A stretch of 64,000 bases of DNA, taken from Caballeronia catudaia. GTDB taxonomy: Bacteria; Pseudomonadota; Gammaproteobacteria; Burkholderiales; Burkholderiaceae. The DNA lies in the NCBI RefSeq assembly GCF_001544755.2, contig NZ_FCOF02000005.1:186001-250000 (forward strand), in the 5' to 3' direction. Every line of letters starts with the position of its first letter. Position 1 is the first letter of the stretch. This document shows, piece after piece, positions 17,748-27,015 of this stretch. The position numbers and the translations under genes are program-made. The notes beneath the pieces are model-generated. The model made no database searches, had not been told where the DNA came from, and was given only the letters and a program-made list of their open reading frames with translations.

Positions 17748-18530
17748 ATGCTTCTGGAGAACAAAGTCGTCGTGGTGACGGGCGGATCGCGCGGCATCGG
17801 CCGTGCGATTGCGCTTGCGAGCGCGCGCGAAGGCGCCGATGTCGCGATCAACTACTGGCGCGACAACGACAGCGCGTACGGGAAGGCATCGGCGGTGGAG
17901 TCGATCGTCGGCGAGATCGAAGCGCTGGGGCGCCGCACGATCGCAATCGAAGGCAACGTCGCCGAGCGCGAGACGGGCATCGAACTGATCCAGCGCACCG
18001 TCGATGCCTTCGGTCGCGTCGATGTGTTGTCGAGCAATGCGGGCATCTGTCCGTTTCACGCGTTTCTCGACATGCCGGCTTCCGTGTATGAATCGACGGT
18101 CGCGGTGAATCTGAACGGCGCGTTCTACGTCACACAGGCTGCCGCGAATCAGATGAAGGCGCAGGGCACGGGCGGCGCGATCGTTGCGACGAGCTCGATC
18201 AGCGCGCTCGTCGGCGGCGGCATGCAGACGCATTACACGCCGACCAAAGCGGGCGTCCATTCGCTGATGCAGTCCTGCGCGATCGCGCTCGGGCCTTACG
18301 GCATCCGCTGCAATTCGGTGATGCCGGGCACCATCGCCACCGACCTGAATGCCGACGATCTCTCCGACGCCGACAAGCGCGCCTATATGGAAAAGCGCAT
18401 TCCCTTGGGCCGTCTGGGCGCGCCGGACGACGTCGCGCAATGCGTCGTGTTTCTCGCATCGGATCGCGCGCGCTATGTGACGGGCGCGTCCTTGCTCGTC
18501 GACGGCGGCCTGTTCGTCAACTTGCAGTAG
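17748..18530 (+). CDS. L-rhamnose 1-dehydrogenase (SDR)
   Basis: A 260-residue short-chain dehydrogenase. TGGSRGIG is at residues 12-19, a Ser-rich TSSIS strand is present, and the catalytic Tyr and Lys lie in HYTPTKAG. Its pattern (NYWRDNDSAYG after the nucleotide site, and DGGLFVNLQ at the end) fits the bacterial and fungal L-rhamnose 1-dehydrogenases that oxidise L-rhamnose to L-rhamnono-1,4-lactone. Ribosome site AAGGAG precedes the ATG. It converges with a LysR gene and overlaps it by 14 bp at the 3' ends. The lactonase that would act on its product lies at 19992. Confidence 0.85.
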   Translation: MLLENKVVVVTGGSRGIGRAIALASAREGADVAINYWRDNDSAYGKASAVESIVGEIEALGRRTIAIEGNVAERETGIELIQRTVDAFGRVDVLSSNAGICPFHAFLDMPASVYESTVAVNLNGAFYVTQAAANQMKAQGTGGAIVATSSISALVGGGMQTHYTPTKAGVHSLMQSCAIALGPYGIRCNSVMPGTIATDLNADDLSDADKRAYMEKRIPLGRLGAPDDVAQCVVFLASDRARYVTGASLLVDGGLFVNLQ

Positions 18531-19485
18531 CCGCGAGCGACGCCGCCGAGTATTTCCGCAGCAACGCGATAAAGTACTCGGCCGGTTCGCTCAACGTCTC
18601 GAACTTGCGGCGCAGCAGCCCGAAGCCCGACAGACTTTTGCCTATTTCGATCGGCAGTTCGATCAGCAGTTGCGCGCGCAGATAATCTCGCACGACGGAT
18701 TCCGGCAGCATCGCGACGGCCTCGCTGTTCTGCAGCAATTGCAGCGTCGCGAAGATCGACGCGCATTCGACGATATCGGCGGGCGTCGTCAGTCCCGCGC
18801 GCGCGAGTTCGTCTTCGAAGAGTCCGCGCGCGGGGCTCGTGATCGGCTGCAAAATCCACGGCCAGCCGACGAGCGTATCCAGCGCAAGCGCCGTCTTGTC
18901 CGCAAGCGGATGCCCCGCGCGCACGACGAGCCGCATCGCTTCGCGCGCAAGCGGCTCGAAATCGAAATCGTTGTGCTGTAGAGGCGTCGTCAGCCGGCCG
19001 AGCGCGAGATCGACTTCGCGGCGATGCAGCAGTTGCACGACCTGATCGCTCGTTTCGCCGAGGATGCGCACGTTCAGGAGCGGGCGCTCGGATTTCAGTT
19101 CGGTGACGGCCATCGCGAGCACATCGGGCGCGGCGCCCATGATCGCGCCGACCGTCAGTTGCCCATGGCCGCCGCGGCGCTTCGCGTCGAGATCGTCGGC
19201 GAAGCGCGTGAGGTCGGCGAGCGAACGGCGTGCGTAAGCGAGCGCGGCGGTACCGAGCGGCGTCGGCTGCATGCCACGCGCGTTGCGCTCAAAAAGCAGA
19301 AAGCCGAAGGCCTCCTCGATATCCGCGAGCATGCGGCTCGCGCTCGGCTGCGCGACGTTGATCGTCTCGGCCGCCTGATGGAGATTGCGCGCGTCGTCGA
19401 GCGCGACCAGAAGCGCCAGATGCTTGAACTTCAGGCGATTGACTAAAGCATTCGGCGACACACTTTGGGACACGTTCTGATTCAT
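18517..19485 (-). CDS. LysR-family transcriptional regulator, probable rhamnose regulator
   Basis: A 322-residue LysR protein. A winged HTH lies in residues about 15-75 (LKFKHLALLVALDDARNLHQ, then AQPSASRMLADIE) and a periplasmic-binding-like effector domain in about 100-300. It resembles the sugar-responsive branch of the family (GbpR-like). ATG 19485 starts just before the HTH; the frame extends to 19548. It is divergent from the mutarotase-lactonase-ABC transporter genes, with a 162-bp intergenic region that carries a promoter, so regulation of the rhamnose cluster is likely. Effector identity is inferred only. Confidence 0.84.
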   Translation of the reverse strand: MNQNVSQSVSPNALVNRLKFKHLALLVALDDARNLHQAAETINVAQPSASRMLADIEEAFGFLLFERNARGMQPTPLGTAALAYARRSLADLTRFADDLDAKRRGGHGQLTVGAIMGAAPDVLAMAVTELKSERPLLNVRILGETSDQVVQLLHRREVDLALGRLTTPLQHNDFDFEPLAREAMRLVVRAGHPLADKTALALDTLVGWPWILQPITSPARGLFEDELARAGLTTPADIVECASIFATLQLLQNSEAVAMLPESVVRDYLRAQLLIELPIEIGKSLSGFGLLRRKFETLSEPAEYFIALLRKYSAASLAATAS

Positions 19486-19561
19486 TCGACAGTCCGCGTG
19501 GAACCGCGCGAAGATACGGCGCAGCGATACGTTTTTGCGATCGGCCAATCCTGCAATCGGA

Positions 19562-19591
19562 TTGTCGTGTTATCGGTCGGCGAATTATAGT
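19562..19591 (+). promoter_or_regulatory. sigma70-type promoter of the mutarotase/ABC transporter operon
   Basis: TTGTCG (19562-19567) and TATAGT (19586-19591) are spaced by 18 bp, 56 bases before the mutarotase ATG. Location between a LysR gene and its likely target operon is typical. The -10 hexamer is identical to that of the other rhamnose promoter at 11654. Confidence 0.5.
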
Positions 19592-19647
19592 CGCAGCACA
19601 ACGAGTTCCGAACACAGGGATTCACCAATCAAAACAAGGCGGGCCGC

Positions 19648-19962
19648 ATGGAGACAGTGGCATTTCGCATGACCCTGAAACCGGGCATGCGCGGCGAGTA
19701 CGAGAAGCGCCACCGCGAAATCTGGCCGGAACTGGCCGATGCGTTGCGCGCGGCAGGCATCCGCGATTACTGGATCTTTCTCGACGAATCGACCGGACAT
19801 CTCTTCGCCAGCTATAAGCGCACCGAATCGCATACGACGGACGCGCTGCCGGCGCTGCCCATCATGCGCAAGTGGTGGGGCTGCATGGCCGAACTGATGG
19901 AGACGCATCCCGACAACGCACCCGTCGCGATACCGCTCGCACCGGTTTTTCATCTTCCCTGA
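19648..19962 (+). CDS. rhaM: L-rhamnose mutarotase
   Basis: A 104-residue protein, the family's exact usual length, interconverting alpha and beta anomers of L-rhamnose. Key residues seen in E. coli RhaM are conserved: Tyr18 and His22 in EYEKRHREIWPE, the Trp pair in KWWGCM, and the PDNAPV and final VFHLP segments. It is first in the operon with the lactonase and ABC importer. Together with the 1-dehydrogenase it commits rhamnose to the oxidative route. Confidence 0.93.
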   Translation: METVAFRMTLKPGMRGEYEKRHREIWPELADALRAAGIRDYWIFLDESTGHLFASYKRTESHTTDALPALPIMRKWWGCMAELMETHPDNAPVAIPLAPVFHLP

Positions 19963-19991
19963 AACGTTCGCCTCTTTCGCGAGGAAGCAAC

Positions 19992-20885
19992 ATGCAGGTC
20001 GTCGATCCGCATATTCATCTGTGGGAGCTGTCCACGCATCATTACCCATGGCTCGCGAATCCGCAGACATCGTTCGTCGGCGATGCGCGTGACCTGAAGC
20101 ACGACTATCTGCTCGCCGATCTGCTGCGCGATGCAGAGGATGCGGAAGGTATCGAAGTGCTGAAGCTCGTGCATGTCGATGCGAATCACGACCCCGCCGA
20201 TCCGGTCGAGGAAACGCGCTGGCTGCAATCGATCGCTGACGAAGAAGGCATGCCGAACGGCATCGTCGCGGGCGCGGATCTGTCGGCGGACAACGCGCAG
20301 GCCGTGCTCGAAGCGCACGCGGCGTTCGCCAATACGCGCGGCATTCGTCAGATTCTCAACGTGCATGAAAACAGGCTCTACGACTACGTCGGACGCCACT
20401 ACATGCGCGAGCCGCAATGGCGCAGCAACTTTGCGCTGCTGAAGCGTTTCGACATGTCGTTCGACTTGCAGCTTTATCCCTCGCAGATGGAAGAGGCAGC
20501 GCAGCTCGCGCGTGAGCATGCCGATACGCAATTCATCATCAACCATGCGGGGATGTTCGTCGACCGCAATTCGACGCAGGGTTATCGCGCGTGGCGCGAA
20601 GGCATGCGCCTCTTGGCCGCCTGCCCGAACGTCGCGGTGAAGCTGAGCGGCTTCGCGATGTTCGATCACGACTGGACCGTCGAGAGCCTGCGCCCTTACG
20701 TGCACGAGACCATTGATACCTTCGGCACGGATCGCGCGATGTTCGCATCGAATTTTCCGGTGGATCGCTTGTTCGCCACGTATACGGCGATATGGAACGC
20801 GTATGCGCAGATCGTGAGCGATGCCAGCGACAGCGAAAAGAGCAAGCTCTTCGTGCGCAATGCGGAGCGGATCTACCGCATATAA
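19992..20885 (+). CDS. amidohydrolase-2 family lactonase, probable L-rhamnono-1,4-lactonase
   Basis: A 297-residue TIM-barrel amidohydrolase. It has the metal-binding HIH at residues 7-9 (VDPHIHLWEL), an INHAG strand and the closing ASNFPVDRL motif seen in sugar lactonases and 2-pyrone-4,6-dicarboxylate hydrolase relatives. ATG 19992 has a GAGGAA site and gives the standard N-terminus; the frame is open from 19872. It lies 29 bp after the mutarotase. By context it hydrolyses rhamnono-lactone to L-rhamnonate, the substrate of RhmD. Confidence 0.84.
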   Translation: MQVVDPHIHLWELSTHHYPWLANPQTSFVGDARDLKHDYLLADLLRDAEDAEGIEVLKLVHVDANHDPADPVEETRWLQSIADEEGMPNGIVAGADLSADNAQAVLEAHAAFANTRGIRQILNVHENRLYDYVGRHYMREPQWRSNFALLKRFDMSFDLQLYPSQMEEAAQLAREHADTQFIINHAGMFVDRNSTQGYRAWREGMRLLAACPNVAVKLSGFAMFDHDWTVESLRPYVHETIDTFGTDRAMFASNFPVDRLFATYTAIWNAYAQIVSDASDSEKSKLFVRNAERIYRI

Positions 20886-20897
20886 GGAGACACGAGC

Positions 20898-22409
20898 ATG
20901 ACGCCAAGACTCGAACTCAGGCATGCGAGCAAATCGTTCGGCCGCGTGCGCGCGCTCGGCGACGGCAGTTTGCAGCTCTTTCCCGGTGAAGTGCACGCGT
21001 TGCTCGGCGAGAACGGCGCGGGCAAATCGACGCTCGTGAAACTGCTCGCGGGCGTCTATCAGCCCGATGCGGGCGAGCTGCTCGTCGAAGGCGTCGCGCG
21101 CCGTTTCGCGAATCCCGCCGACGCGCGCGATGCGGGCATCGCTGTCATCTATCAGGAGCCGACGCTCTTCGCCGATCTCTCCATCGCGGAGAACATCTAC
21201 ATGGGCCGGCAGCCGCGCGATCGCTTCGGCCGCATTCGCTACGACCAGATGCATCGCGAAGTGGATGCGCTGCTTGCGTCGCTCGGCGTGAATCTGCGCG
21301 CGCAGCGGCTCGTGCGTGGTTTGTCGATCGCGGATCAGCAAGTGGTCGAGATCGCGAAGGCGCTCTCGCTCGACGCGAACGTGCTCATCATGGACGAGCC
21401 GACCGCCGCGCTTTCGCTGCCCGAAGTCGAGCGGCTGTTCGCGATCGTGCGCGCGTTGAAAGAGCGCGATGCGGCGATTCTCTTCATCACGCATCGGCTC
21501 GACGAAGTCTTCGCGCTCACGCAACGCATGACGGTCATGCGCGACGGCATGAAGGTCTCCGACGCGCTCACGCGGGACATGAGCATCGACGCGATCGTGA
21601 GCAAGATGGTCGGCCGCGATCTCGACACGTTCTATCCGAAAGCCGACGTCACGCCTGGCGATGTGCGTCTCTCGGTGCGCAATCTCACGCGCGAAGGCGT
21701 GTTCAAAAACGTTTCGTTCGATGTGCGCGCGGGCGAGATCGTCGCACTGGCGGGACTGGTCGGCGCGGGGCGCAGCGAAGTCGCGCGCGCGATTTTCGGC
21801 ATCGATCCGGTCGATGGCGGCGAGGTGAAGATCGCGGGCAGGAAACTCACGCTCGGCTCGCCCGCGGCCGCCGTGCGCGCGGGCCTCGCGCTCGTGCCGG
21901 AAGACCGTCGCGCGCAAGGGCTTGCGCTCGAACTGAGCATCGCGCGCAATGCGTCGCTGACCGTGCTCGGACGTCTGATGCGCCACGGGCTCATCAGCGC
22001 GAAAAGCGAATCGGCGCTCGCGGCGGACTGGGGCAAACGCCTGCGCCTGAAAGCCAGCGATCTCGATGCGCCCGTCGGCACGCTGTCGGGCGGCAATCAG
22101 CAGAAAGTCGTGCTCGGCAAATGGCTCGCGACGAACCCGAACGTGCTCATCATCGACGAGCCGACGCGCGGCATCGATGTCGGCGCGAAAGCGGAGGTGT
22201 ATCGCACGCTCGCAGAGCTCGTGAAGGAAGGCATGGCCGTGCTGATGATTTCGAGCGAATTGCCCGAAGTGCTCGGCATGGCGGACCGCGTGCTCGTGAT
22301 GCACGAAGGCCGCATCAGCGCGGATATCGCCCGCGCCGATGCGAACGAGGAACGTGTGATGAGCGCGGCGCTGGGCGCCTCGCCGCAAGCTCTGGGACGC
22401 GCAGCATGA
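20898..22409 (+). CDS. rhaT: sugar ABC transporter ATP-binding protein (rhamnose importer)
   Basis: A 503-residue protein with two fused ABC domains, as in RbsA/RhaT. The first has a full Walker [10 protein letters not shown] (37-45), and an IMDEPTAAL Walker B. The second has the usual degenerate P-loop (GLVGAGRSE), the LSGGNQQK signature and [10 protein letters not shown]. It powers uptake through the two permeases that follow. Its stop overlaps the next start as ATGA. The rhamnose substrate is inferred from the cluster; the symbol follows the Rhizobium rhaSTPQ importer, not the E. coli RhaT permease. Confidence 0.87.
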   Translation: MTPRLELRHASKSFGRVRALGDGSLQLFPGEVHALLGENGAGKSTLVKLLAGVYQPDAGELLVEGVARRFANPADARDAGIAVIYQEPTLFADLSIAENIYMGRQPRDRFGRIRYDQMHREVDALLASLGVNLRAQRLVRGLSIADQQVVEIAKALSLDANVLIMDEPTAALSLPEVERLFAIVRALKERDAAILFITHRLDEVFALTQRMTVMRDGMKVSDALTRDMSIDAIVSKMVGRDLDTFYPKADVTPGDVRLSVRNLTREGVFKNVSFDVRAGEIVALAGLVGAGRSEVARAIFGIDPVDGGEVKIAGRKLTLGSPAAAVRAGLALVPEDRRAQGLALELSIARNASLTVLGRLMRHGLISAKSESALAADWGKRLRLKASDLDAPVGTLSGGNQQKVVLGKWLATNPNVLIIDEPTRGIDVGAKAEVYRTLAELVKEGMAVLMISSELPEVLGMADRVLVMHEGRISADIARADANEERVMSAALGASPQALGRAA

Positions 22410-23449
22410 TGACCCGACATTCTCCGACGCTCCCCGCGATGCACGCCGCCGACACGAAACGCGAAAGCCTCGCGGTATCGATCGCGAAGAGCCGCGAGCT
22501 GACGCTCTTCATCGTGCTGCTCGTGCTGATCGGCGCAACGGCCGCGGTGAAGCCCGACTTCCTCAATCTGCAGAATCTGCGCGACGTGTTGCTCAACGTG
22601 TCGATCATCGGCCTGCTGACGGCGGGCATGACGATCGTGATGCTGATGCGGCATATCGATCTCTCCGTCGCGTCGGTGGTCGGCGTGAGCGCGTATGCGG
22701 TCGGCAGCCTCTTCGTGATGTTCCCGCACATGCCGGTTGTCGTCGCGATGCTCGCGGGCATCGGCGTCGGGCTCGTGATCGGCTTTCTCAACGGCGCGCT
22801 GGTGACGTTCGGGCGCGTGCCTTCGCTCGTCGCCACGCTCTCGACGCTCTATATCGTGCGCGGCGCGGATTACGCGTGGGTCCACGGCGGCCAGATCAAC
22901 GCGACGAGCCTGCCCGATGCGTTTGCGGCCATCGCGACGGGCGCGCTCTTCGGCGTGCCGAATCTCGTGCTGATCGCGCTCGTCGTGCTGATCGCGTTGT
23001 CGGTGTATCTGAAGCAGTATCGCGGCGGGCGCGAGCATTATGCGATCGGCTCGAATCCGGAAGCCGCGCGGCTCGCGGGCATTCGCGTGGACCGGCGCGT
23101 GATGATCGGCTTCCTGCTCTCCGGCGCGATCGCGGGGCTTGCCGGCGTGCTGTGGCTCGCGCGCTTCGGCACCGTCGATGCCAGCACGGCGAAGGGCCTC
23201 GAACTGCAAGTGGTCGCGGCGGCCGTGGTCGGCAGCGTGGCGATCACGGGCGGCGTCGGCACCATCGCTGGCGCGACGCTCGGCGCGCTCGTGCTCGGCG
23301 TCATCAACATCGCGCTGGTGGTGCTGCGCGTGTCGCCGTTCTGGCAGCAGGCGATTCAAGGCGCGCTGATCGTCGCGGCGATCGCGCTCGATACCTTGCT
23401 CGCGCGTTCCGTCGCGCGCCGCATGATGAGGAAACGCGATCATGGCTAA
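22406..23449 (+). CDS. rhaP: sugar ABC transporter permease (rhamnose importer)
   Basis: A 347-residue inner-membrane permease of the ribose/rhamnose (RbsC) family with about 8-10 hydrophobic spans. The conserved [11 protein letters not shown] motif is near the second helix, and the [10 protein letters not shown] segment marks the cytoplasmic loop contacting the ATPase. The frame is open upstream of 22406, but this ATG overlaps the ATPase stop and is followed by a second ATG. It pairs with the next permease to form the channel. Confidence 0.87.
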   Translation: MMTRHSPTLPAMHAADTKRESLAVSIAKSRELTLFIVLLVLIGATAAVKPDFLNLQNLRDVLLNVSIIGLLTAGMTIVMLMRHIDLSVASVVGVSAYAVGSLFVMFPHMPVVVAMLAGIGVGLVIGFLNGALVTFGRVPSLVATLSTLYIVRGADYAWVHGGQINATSLPDAFAAIATGALFGVPNLVLIALVVLIALSVYLKQYRGGREHYAIGSNPEAARLAGIRVDRRVMIGFLLSGAIAGLAGVLWLARFGTVDASTAKGLELQVVAAAVVGSVAITGGVGTIAGATLGALVLGVINIALVVLRVSPFWQQAIQGALIVAAIALDTLLARSVARRMMRKRDHG

Positions 23450-24446
23450 ACCCGATTCCGCTCTATCGACGGCCAGACGCCGCCATTTGCAATGGGAAAC
23501 GATGCTCGTCATCGTGCTCGTCGTGTCGCTGATCGGCGGGCGCGTGTTGTCGCCGATGTTCCTGTCGTCGGCGAACCTCTCCAACATGCTCGCGGACTTC
23601 ACCGAGATCGCGCTGATCGCGCTGCCGATGACGCGCATCATCGTCGCGGCGGAGATCGATCTGTCGGTGGCGTCGGTGCTCGGCGCGTCGAGCGCGCTGA
23701 TGGGCGTGCTCTGGCACATGGCCTTGCCGATGCCGCTCGTGATCGTCCTCGTGCTGTTGTTCGGGACGCTCGCGGGCCTGCTCAACGGCCTCGTGATCGT
23801 GCGCTTCAACTTGCCGTCGCTTGCCGTCACGATCGGCACGCTCGCGCTGTTTCGCGGCCTCGCCTACGTGCTGCTCGGCGATCAGGCGATCGCGGATTTT
23901 CCCGCGGCGTACACGGCCTTCGGCATCGATACGATCGCAGGCAGCTTCCTGCCGATGCCGTTCGTTCTCGTCATCGCGGGCGCAATCGTCTTCACGATTC
24001 TTCTGCAGGCGACGCCGTTCGGCCGCAGCCTCTACGCGATCGGCGCGAACCCGACCGCCGCGCAATTCTCAGGCATCGACGTCGCGAAGACGAAGCTGAA
24101 GCTCTTCATGATGTCGGGCGCGATGGCCGCCGCTGCGGGAATCGTCTATACGCTGCGCTTCACGAGCGCGCGCGGCGACAACGGCGAAGGCTTCGAGCTT
24201 TCCGTGATCGCGGCGGTGCTGTTCGGCGGCGTGAGCATCTTCGGCGGACGCGGCTCGATGATCGGCGTGCTGCTGTCGCTCGTCATCATCGGCGTATTGC
24301 GCAATGCGCTGACGCTCGCGGATGTATCGAGCGAAACGCTCACGATCGTGACGGGCGCGCTGTTGCTCTCGTCCGTGCTGATTCCGAATCTCGTCGCACG
24401 CTGGCGGGCGGCGCGCGAGAAGCGTCTGATGGCGCGGGCGCTTTGA
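23442..24446 (+). CDS. rhaQ: sugar ABC transporter permease (rhamnose importer)
   Basis: A 334-residue second permease of the same family. It has the [11 protein letters not shown] motif and the loop NPTAAQFSGIDV matching its partner. It overlaps the upstream permease by 8 bp, so translation is coupled. Two different permease genes rather than one homodimer subunit is the arrangement of the rhizobial rhamnose importer. Confidence 0.87.
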   Translation: MAKPDSALSTARRRHLQWETMLVIVLVVSLIGGRVLSPMFLSSANLSNMLADFTEIALIALPMTRIIVAAEIDLSVASVLGASSALMGVLWHMALPMPLVIVLVLLFGTLAGLLNGLVIVRFNLPSLAVTIGTLALFRGLAYVLLGDQAIADFPAAYTAFGIDTIAGSFLPMPFVLVIAGAIVFTILLQATPFGRSLYAIGANPTAAQFSGIDVAKTKLKLFMMSGAMAAAAGIVYTLRFTSARGDNGEGFELSVIAAVLFGGVSIFGGRGSMIGVLLSLVIIGVLRNALTLADVSSETLTIVTGALLLSSVLIPNLVARWRAAREKRLMARAL

Positions 24447-24525
24447 TTCAGTGTGGTGTCCGTTGATGTTGAAAATCCAGCGCAAGGGCTCGGAACCCGC
24501 GCGCAATGACAGGAGACTTTACGAC

Positions 24526-25539
24526 ATGAAGAAGCCCATTCGATTCATGCGCGGCCCGGCGCTGGCGGCGGCCTTTCTCGCCGCGACCGTCGCGCTGACC
24601 GCAAGCGCCGCGGACATCAAGAGCGGCCTGAAGATCGCCTTCCTGCCGAAGCAGATCAACAACCCCTACGAAGTGATCGCCGATGACGGCGGCATGGCCG
24701 CGATCAAGGAGATGAAGGGCGATGGCAAGGTCGTGGGGCCATCGGATGCGGGCGCGTCGTCGCAGGTGAGCTATATCAACACGCTGATCACGCAGCGGCA
24801 GAACGCCATCGTGATCGCGGCCAACGATGCCAACGCGGTCGTGCCGTATCTGAAGAAAGCAATGTCGCAGGGCATAAAGGTCGTCACCTTCGACTCCGAT
24901 ACGGCGCCTGACGGACGGCAGATCTTCGTCAATCAGGCCGATTCGGAAGCGATCGGGCGCGGGCAGATCCAGTTGCTGTCGAAGCTGATCGGCGGCGAGG
25001 GCGAGTTCGCGATTCTTTCCGCTACGCCGAACGCGACGAATCAGAACACGTGGATCAAGTGGATGCAGGAGGAACTCAAGAAGCCCGAGTATTCGAAGAT
25101 GAAGCTCGTGAAAATCGCCTACGGCAACGACGACGATCAGAAGTCGTTCGTCGAGACGCAGGGCTTGTTGCAGGCGTATCCGAATCTGAAGGGTATCGTC
25201 GCGCCGACATCGGTCGGCATCGCGGCGGCGGCGCGCTATATATCGAGTTCGCCGTCGAAGGGCAAGGTCGTGGTAACGGGACTCGGCACGCCGAATCAGA
25301 TGCGCGCGTTCGTGAAGAACGGCACGGTCAAGGCGTTCCAGCTTTGGGACCCGGGTCAGTTGGGTTATCTGGCGGCGTTCGCGGCGGCGAATCTCGCGTC
25401 GGGGACGATCACCGGCAAGGAAGGCGATTCGTTCGATGCGGGCAAGCTCGGCAAGCGCACGGTGGGCAAGAGCGGGGAAGTGATTCTCGGACCGCCGACG
25501 ACATTCGATTCGGCGAATATCGACAACTTCAATTTTTGA
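24526..25539 (+). CDS. rhaS: sugar ABC transporter periplasmic binding protein (rhamnose importer)
   Basis: A 337-residue periplasmic-binding protein of the ribose-binding type. The N-terminal signal peptide ends around ALTASA (residue 28). The mature protein begins with IAFLPKQINNPYE, the first ligand-binding strand of rhamnose- and autoinducer-2-type binders. ATG 24526 has AGGAG upstream; the frame is open from 24451. It is the last gene of the operon, just before a strong terminator. The symbol follows the Rhizobium naming and must not be confused with the E. coli RhaS regulator. Confidence 0.87.
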   Translation: MKKPIRFMRGPALAAAFLAATVALTASAADIKSGLKIAFLPKQINNPYEVIADDGGMAAIKEMKGDGKVVGPSDAGASSQVSYINTLITQRQNAIVIAANDANAVVPYLKKAMSQGIKVVTFDSDTAPDGRQIFVNQADSEAIGRGQIQLLSKLIGGEGEFAILSATPNATNQNTWIKWMQEELKKPEYSKMKLVKIAYGNDDDQKSFVETQGLLQAYPNLKGIVAPTSVGIAAAARYISSSPSKGKVVVTGLGTPNQMRAFVKNGTVKAFQLWDPGQLGYLAAFAAANLASGTITGKEGDSFDAGKLGKRTVGKSGEVILGPPTTFDSANIDNFNF

Positions 25540-25570
25540 CGTGACGGGGTTGCGGGGCACCTGAGAGAAA

Positions 25571-25602
25571 AGAACGAAACGCCCTGCGGGGCGTTTCGTT
25601 CT
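25571..25602. terminator. intrinsic terminator at the end of the rhamnose cluster
   Basis: A perfect 14-bp stem (25571-25584 with 25589-25602) and a 4-base TGCG loop, 32 bases after the binding-protein stop. The stem ends are A/T-biased on both sides, so it can serve the leftward gene at 25631 as well. Confidence 0.85.
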
Positions 25603-25630
25603 CGCGGCGTCGCAACCGGAACGCGCCTGC

Positions 25631-26236
25631 TCACTTCAGCGACTGCCCGCTCCTCACCACCTGCACGGCGGTCGCCGATTCGAACTGCGCGTGCACCGTA
25701 TCGCCCGCCTTCAATCCGGCAAGCGACACATCCGGCGCCACGTCGAGCGTCACCGTATGACTCGGCCCGCGCAGCGTCACGCGCCGGTTCTTCGTGTCGA
25801 CGCGCTCGACTGTCGCGATCACCTCGACGATGCGCGCTTGCGCCGTCACGCCGCCCGATGCCGGGATCGCCGCGTCGGTTTCGATGCGCTGGCGTATGCC
25901 ATCCGACTTCACCTTGGACACGCGCATGAGCAGCGCGGCGCGGTAGTCGATGTTGACGATATCGCCGAGCTGCAACTTCTTGACATCGCCGATTTGCGGA
26001 TCGACGGCGACTTCGGCGACGCGCCCTTGCGGGCCTTGCAGCGACACGCTGTTGGTCACCGGATCGATGCCGACCACGCGCGCCTGCACCTGCACGACGG
26101 CCGCCGCGCCGCGCGCCTGCGGGCCGGATGCCGCGTCCTGAGCCGGCGCGCTGCCTATCGCGCCGAAAGCTAGCGCCGCACACGTCGCCAGGATCCTGAT
26201 TGCGTGATGCGGCCGTTGAGTTGACGAGCGATTCAT
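25631..26236 (-). CDS. exported periplasmic protein of unknown function
   Basis: A 201-residue protein. The N-terminus has basic residues and a hydrophobic stretch ending SAPAQ (cleavage about residue 32). The rest is mostly beta-strand-like, with two copies of a pattern around VVGIDPVTNSVSLQGP and VERVDTKNRRVTLRGP, suggesting a duplicated small beta domain of OB or copper-binding-protein type. The ATG at 26236 has GGAGG upstream; the open frame extends further but lacks a signal peptide. No operon partners. Function unknown. Confidence 0.72.
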   Translation of the reverse strand: MNRSSTQRPHHAIRILATCAALAFGAIGSAPAQDAASGPQARGAAAVVQVQARVVGIDPVTNSVSLQGPQGRVAEVAVDPQIGDVKKLQLGDIVNIDYRAALLMRVSKVKSDGIRQRIETDAAIPASGGVTAQARIVEVIATVERVDTKNRRVTLRGPSHTVTLDVAPDVSLAGLKAGDTVHAQFESATAVQVVRSGQSLK

Positions 26237-26289
26237 GCGTTGCCTCCTTGTCTGGATAGGGCGCTTCGTTGAGCGTGAACGCCGCGCCT

Positions 26290-26694
26290 TCAGCGGCGTG
26301 ACTTCGACAGCAAATGACCGAGCCCGAGATTGGTTGCGATCTGCCAGATATAAACGCGCGAGTAACGCACGCCATAGCGCCGCTCGATCAACTCGCGCAG
26401 GCGCGCGTTGGTCCAGGTGGCGCTCTCGAATCCATGCTCGCGCGCCGATCCCTGCAACGCGGCAGCGATCCAGTCGAGCGCGTCGCGATCGAGCGCCGAC
26501 GCGCGTCCGCCGACACCCATCTTCGCGAGCGCGTCGAGGCCGCCGTCGGAGACGATCGCCTTGTAGCGCCGTACCGTCTGCAGCGAGAGATGCAACGCGT
26601 CGGCCACCACTTCGACCGATGCGCCATCGAGCAACATGCGCCCAGCCGTCATGCGTCGCACCACGCTCGGCAGTGTTTTCGGTTGGGAGAGCAT
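26290..26694 (-). CDS. helix-turn-helix protein, IS630-type transposase N-terminal domain alone
   Basis: A 134-residue protein that corresponds to the winged-helix DNA-binding half of IS630-family transposases: a first HTH (SVEVVADALHLSLQTVRRYK) and a second segment (TWTNARLRELIERRYGVRYS). The DDE catalytic domain is absent and no matching remnant was found on either side. It is either a transposase fragment or a domesticated DNA-binding protein. The frame is intact with a clean ATG and stop, which argues against recent decay. Confidence 0.7.
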   Translation of the reverse strand: MLSQPKTLPSVVRRMTAGRMLLDGASVEVVADALHLSLQTVRRYKAIVSDGGLDALAKMGVGGRASALDRDALDWIAAALQGSAREHGFESATWTNARLRELIERRYGVRYSRVYIWQIATNLGLGHLLSKSRR

Positions 26695-26965
26695 CGCGCG
26701 CGCCGCTCGATGTTCGGATTACGTGCGAACCGCCCGCCACGTCAGGCGCGGCACTGCGAGCCGGAATCGGCATCCGGCGCTCGTCCGTGTGCCGGCCGGT
26801 GCGCGCGAGCAGCGGGTGCAACGTTGCGGCGTCCGTATGCGTTCATGCGTGCCCCCTTGTCGAATGGAGACGGCGGGACTTGATCGGGCGTGCTTGAGGT
26901 CAGTCGATGCGCGGCGTGTGAAACGAGCCGGCTTACAGGGATGTACCAATAAACGTTTTCGGGCG

Positions 26966-26994
26966 CGATGGGCAACCATCGGCGAAAATTTTTT
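26966..26994 (+). terminator. orphan terminator-like hairpin
   Basis: CGATGG and CCATCG pair around a GCAA (GNRA) tetraloop (26966-26981), followed by an A/T stretch ending in six T. No annotated rightward gene ends here, so it may end an unannotated small RNA. The stem is only 6 bp, so this is tentative. Confidence 0.4.
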
Positions 26995-27015
26995 GGGCTT
27001 GATAAATCGAAGTGA

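Noticed and set aside
19950..22388. 812-codon leftward frame opposite the lactonase and ABC ATPase
   Set aside because: It spans two real genes on the other strand and reads as antisense of their codons.
22097..23839. 580-codon leftward frame opposite the ABC permeases
   Set aside because: Antisense of two membrane permease genes; strongly Arg/Asp/His-rich without any family motif.
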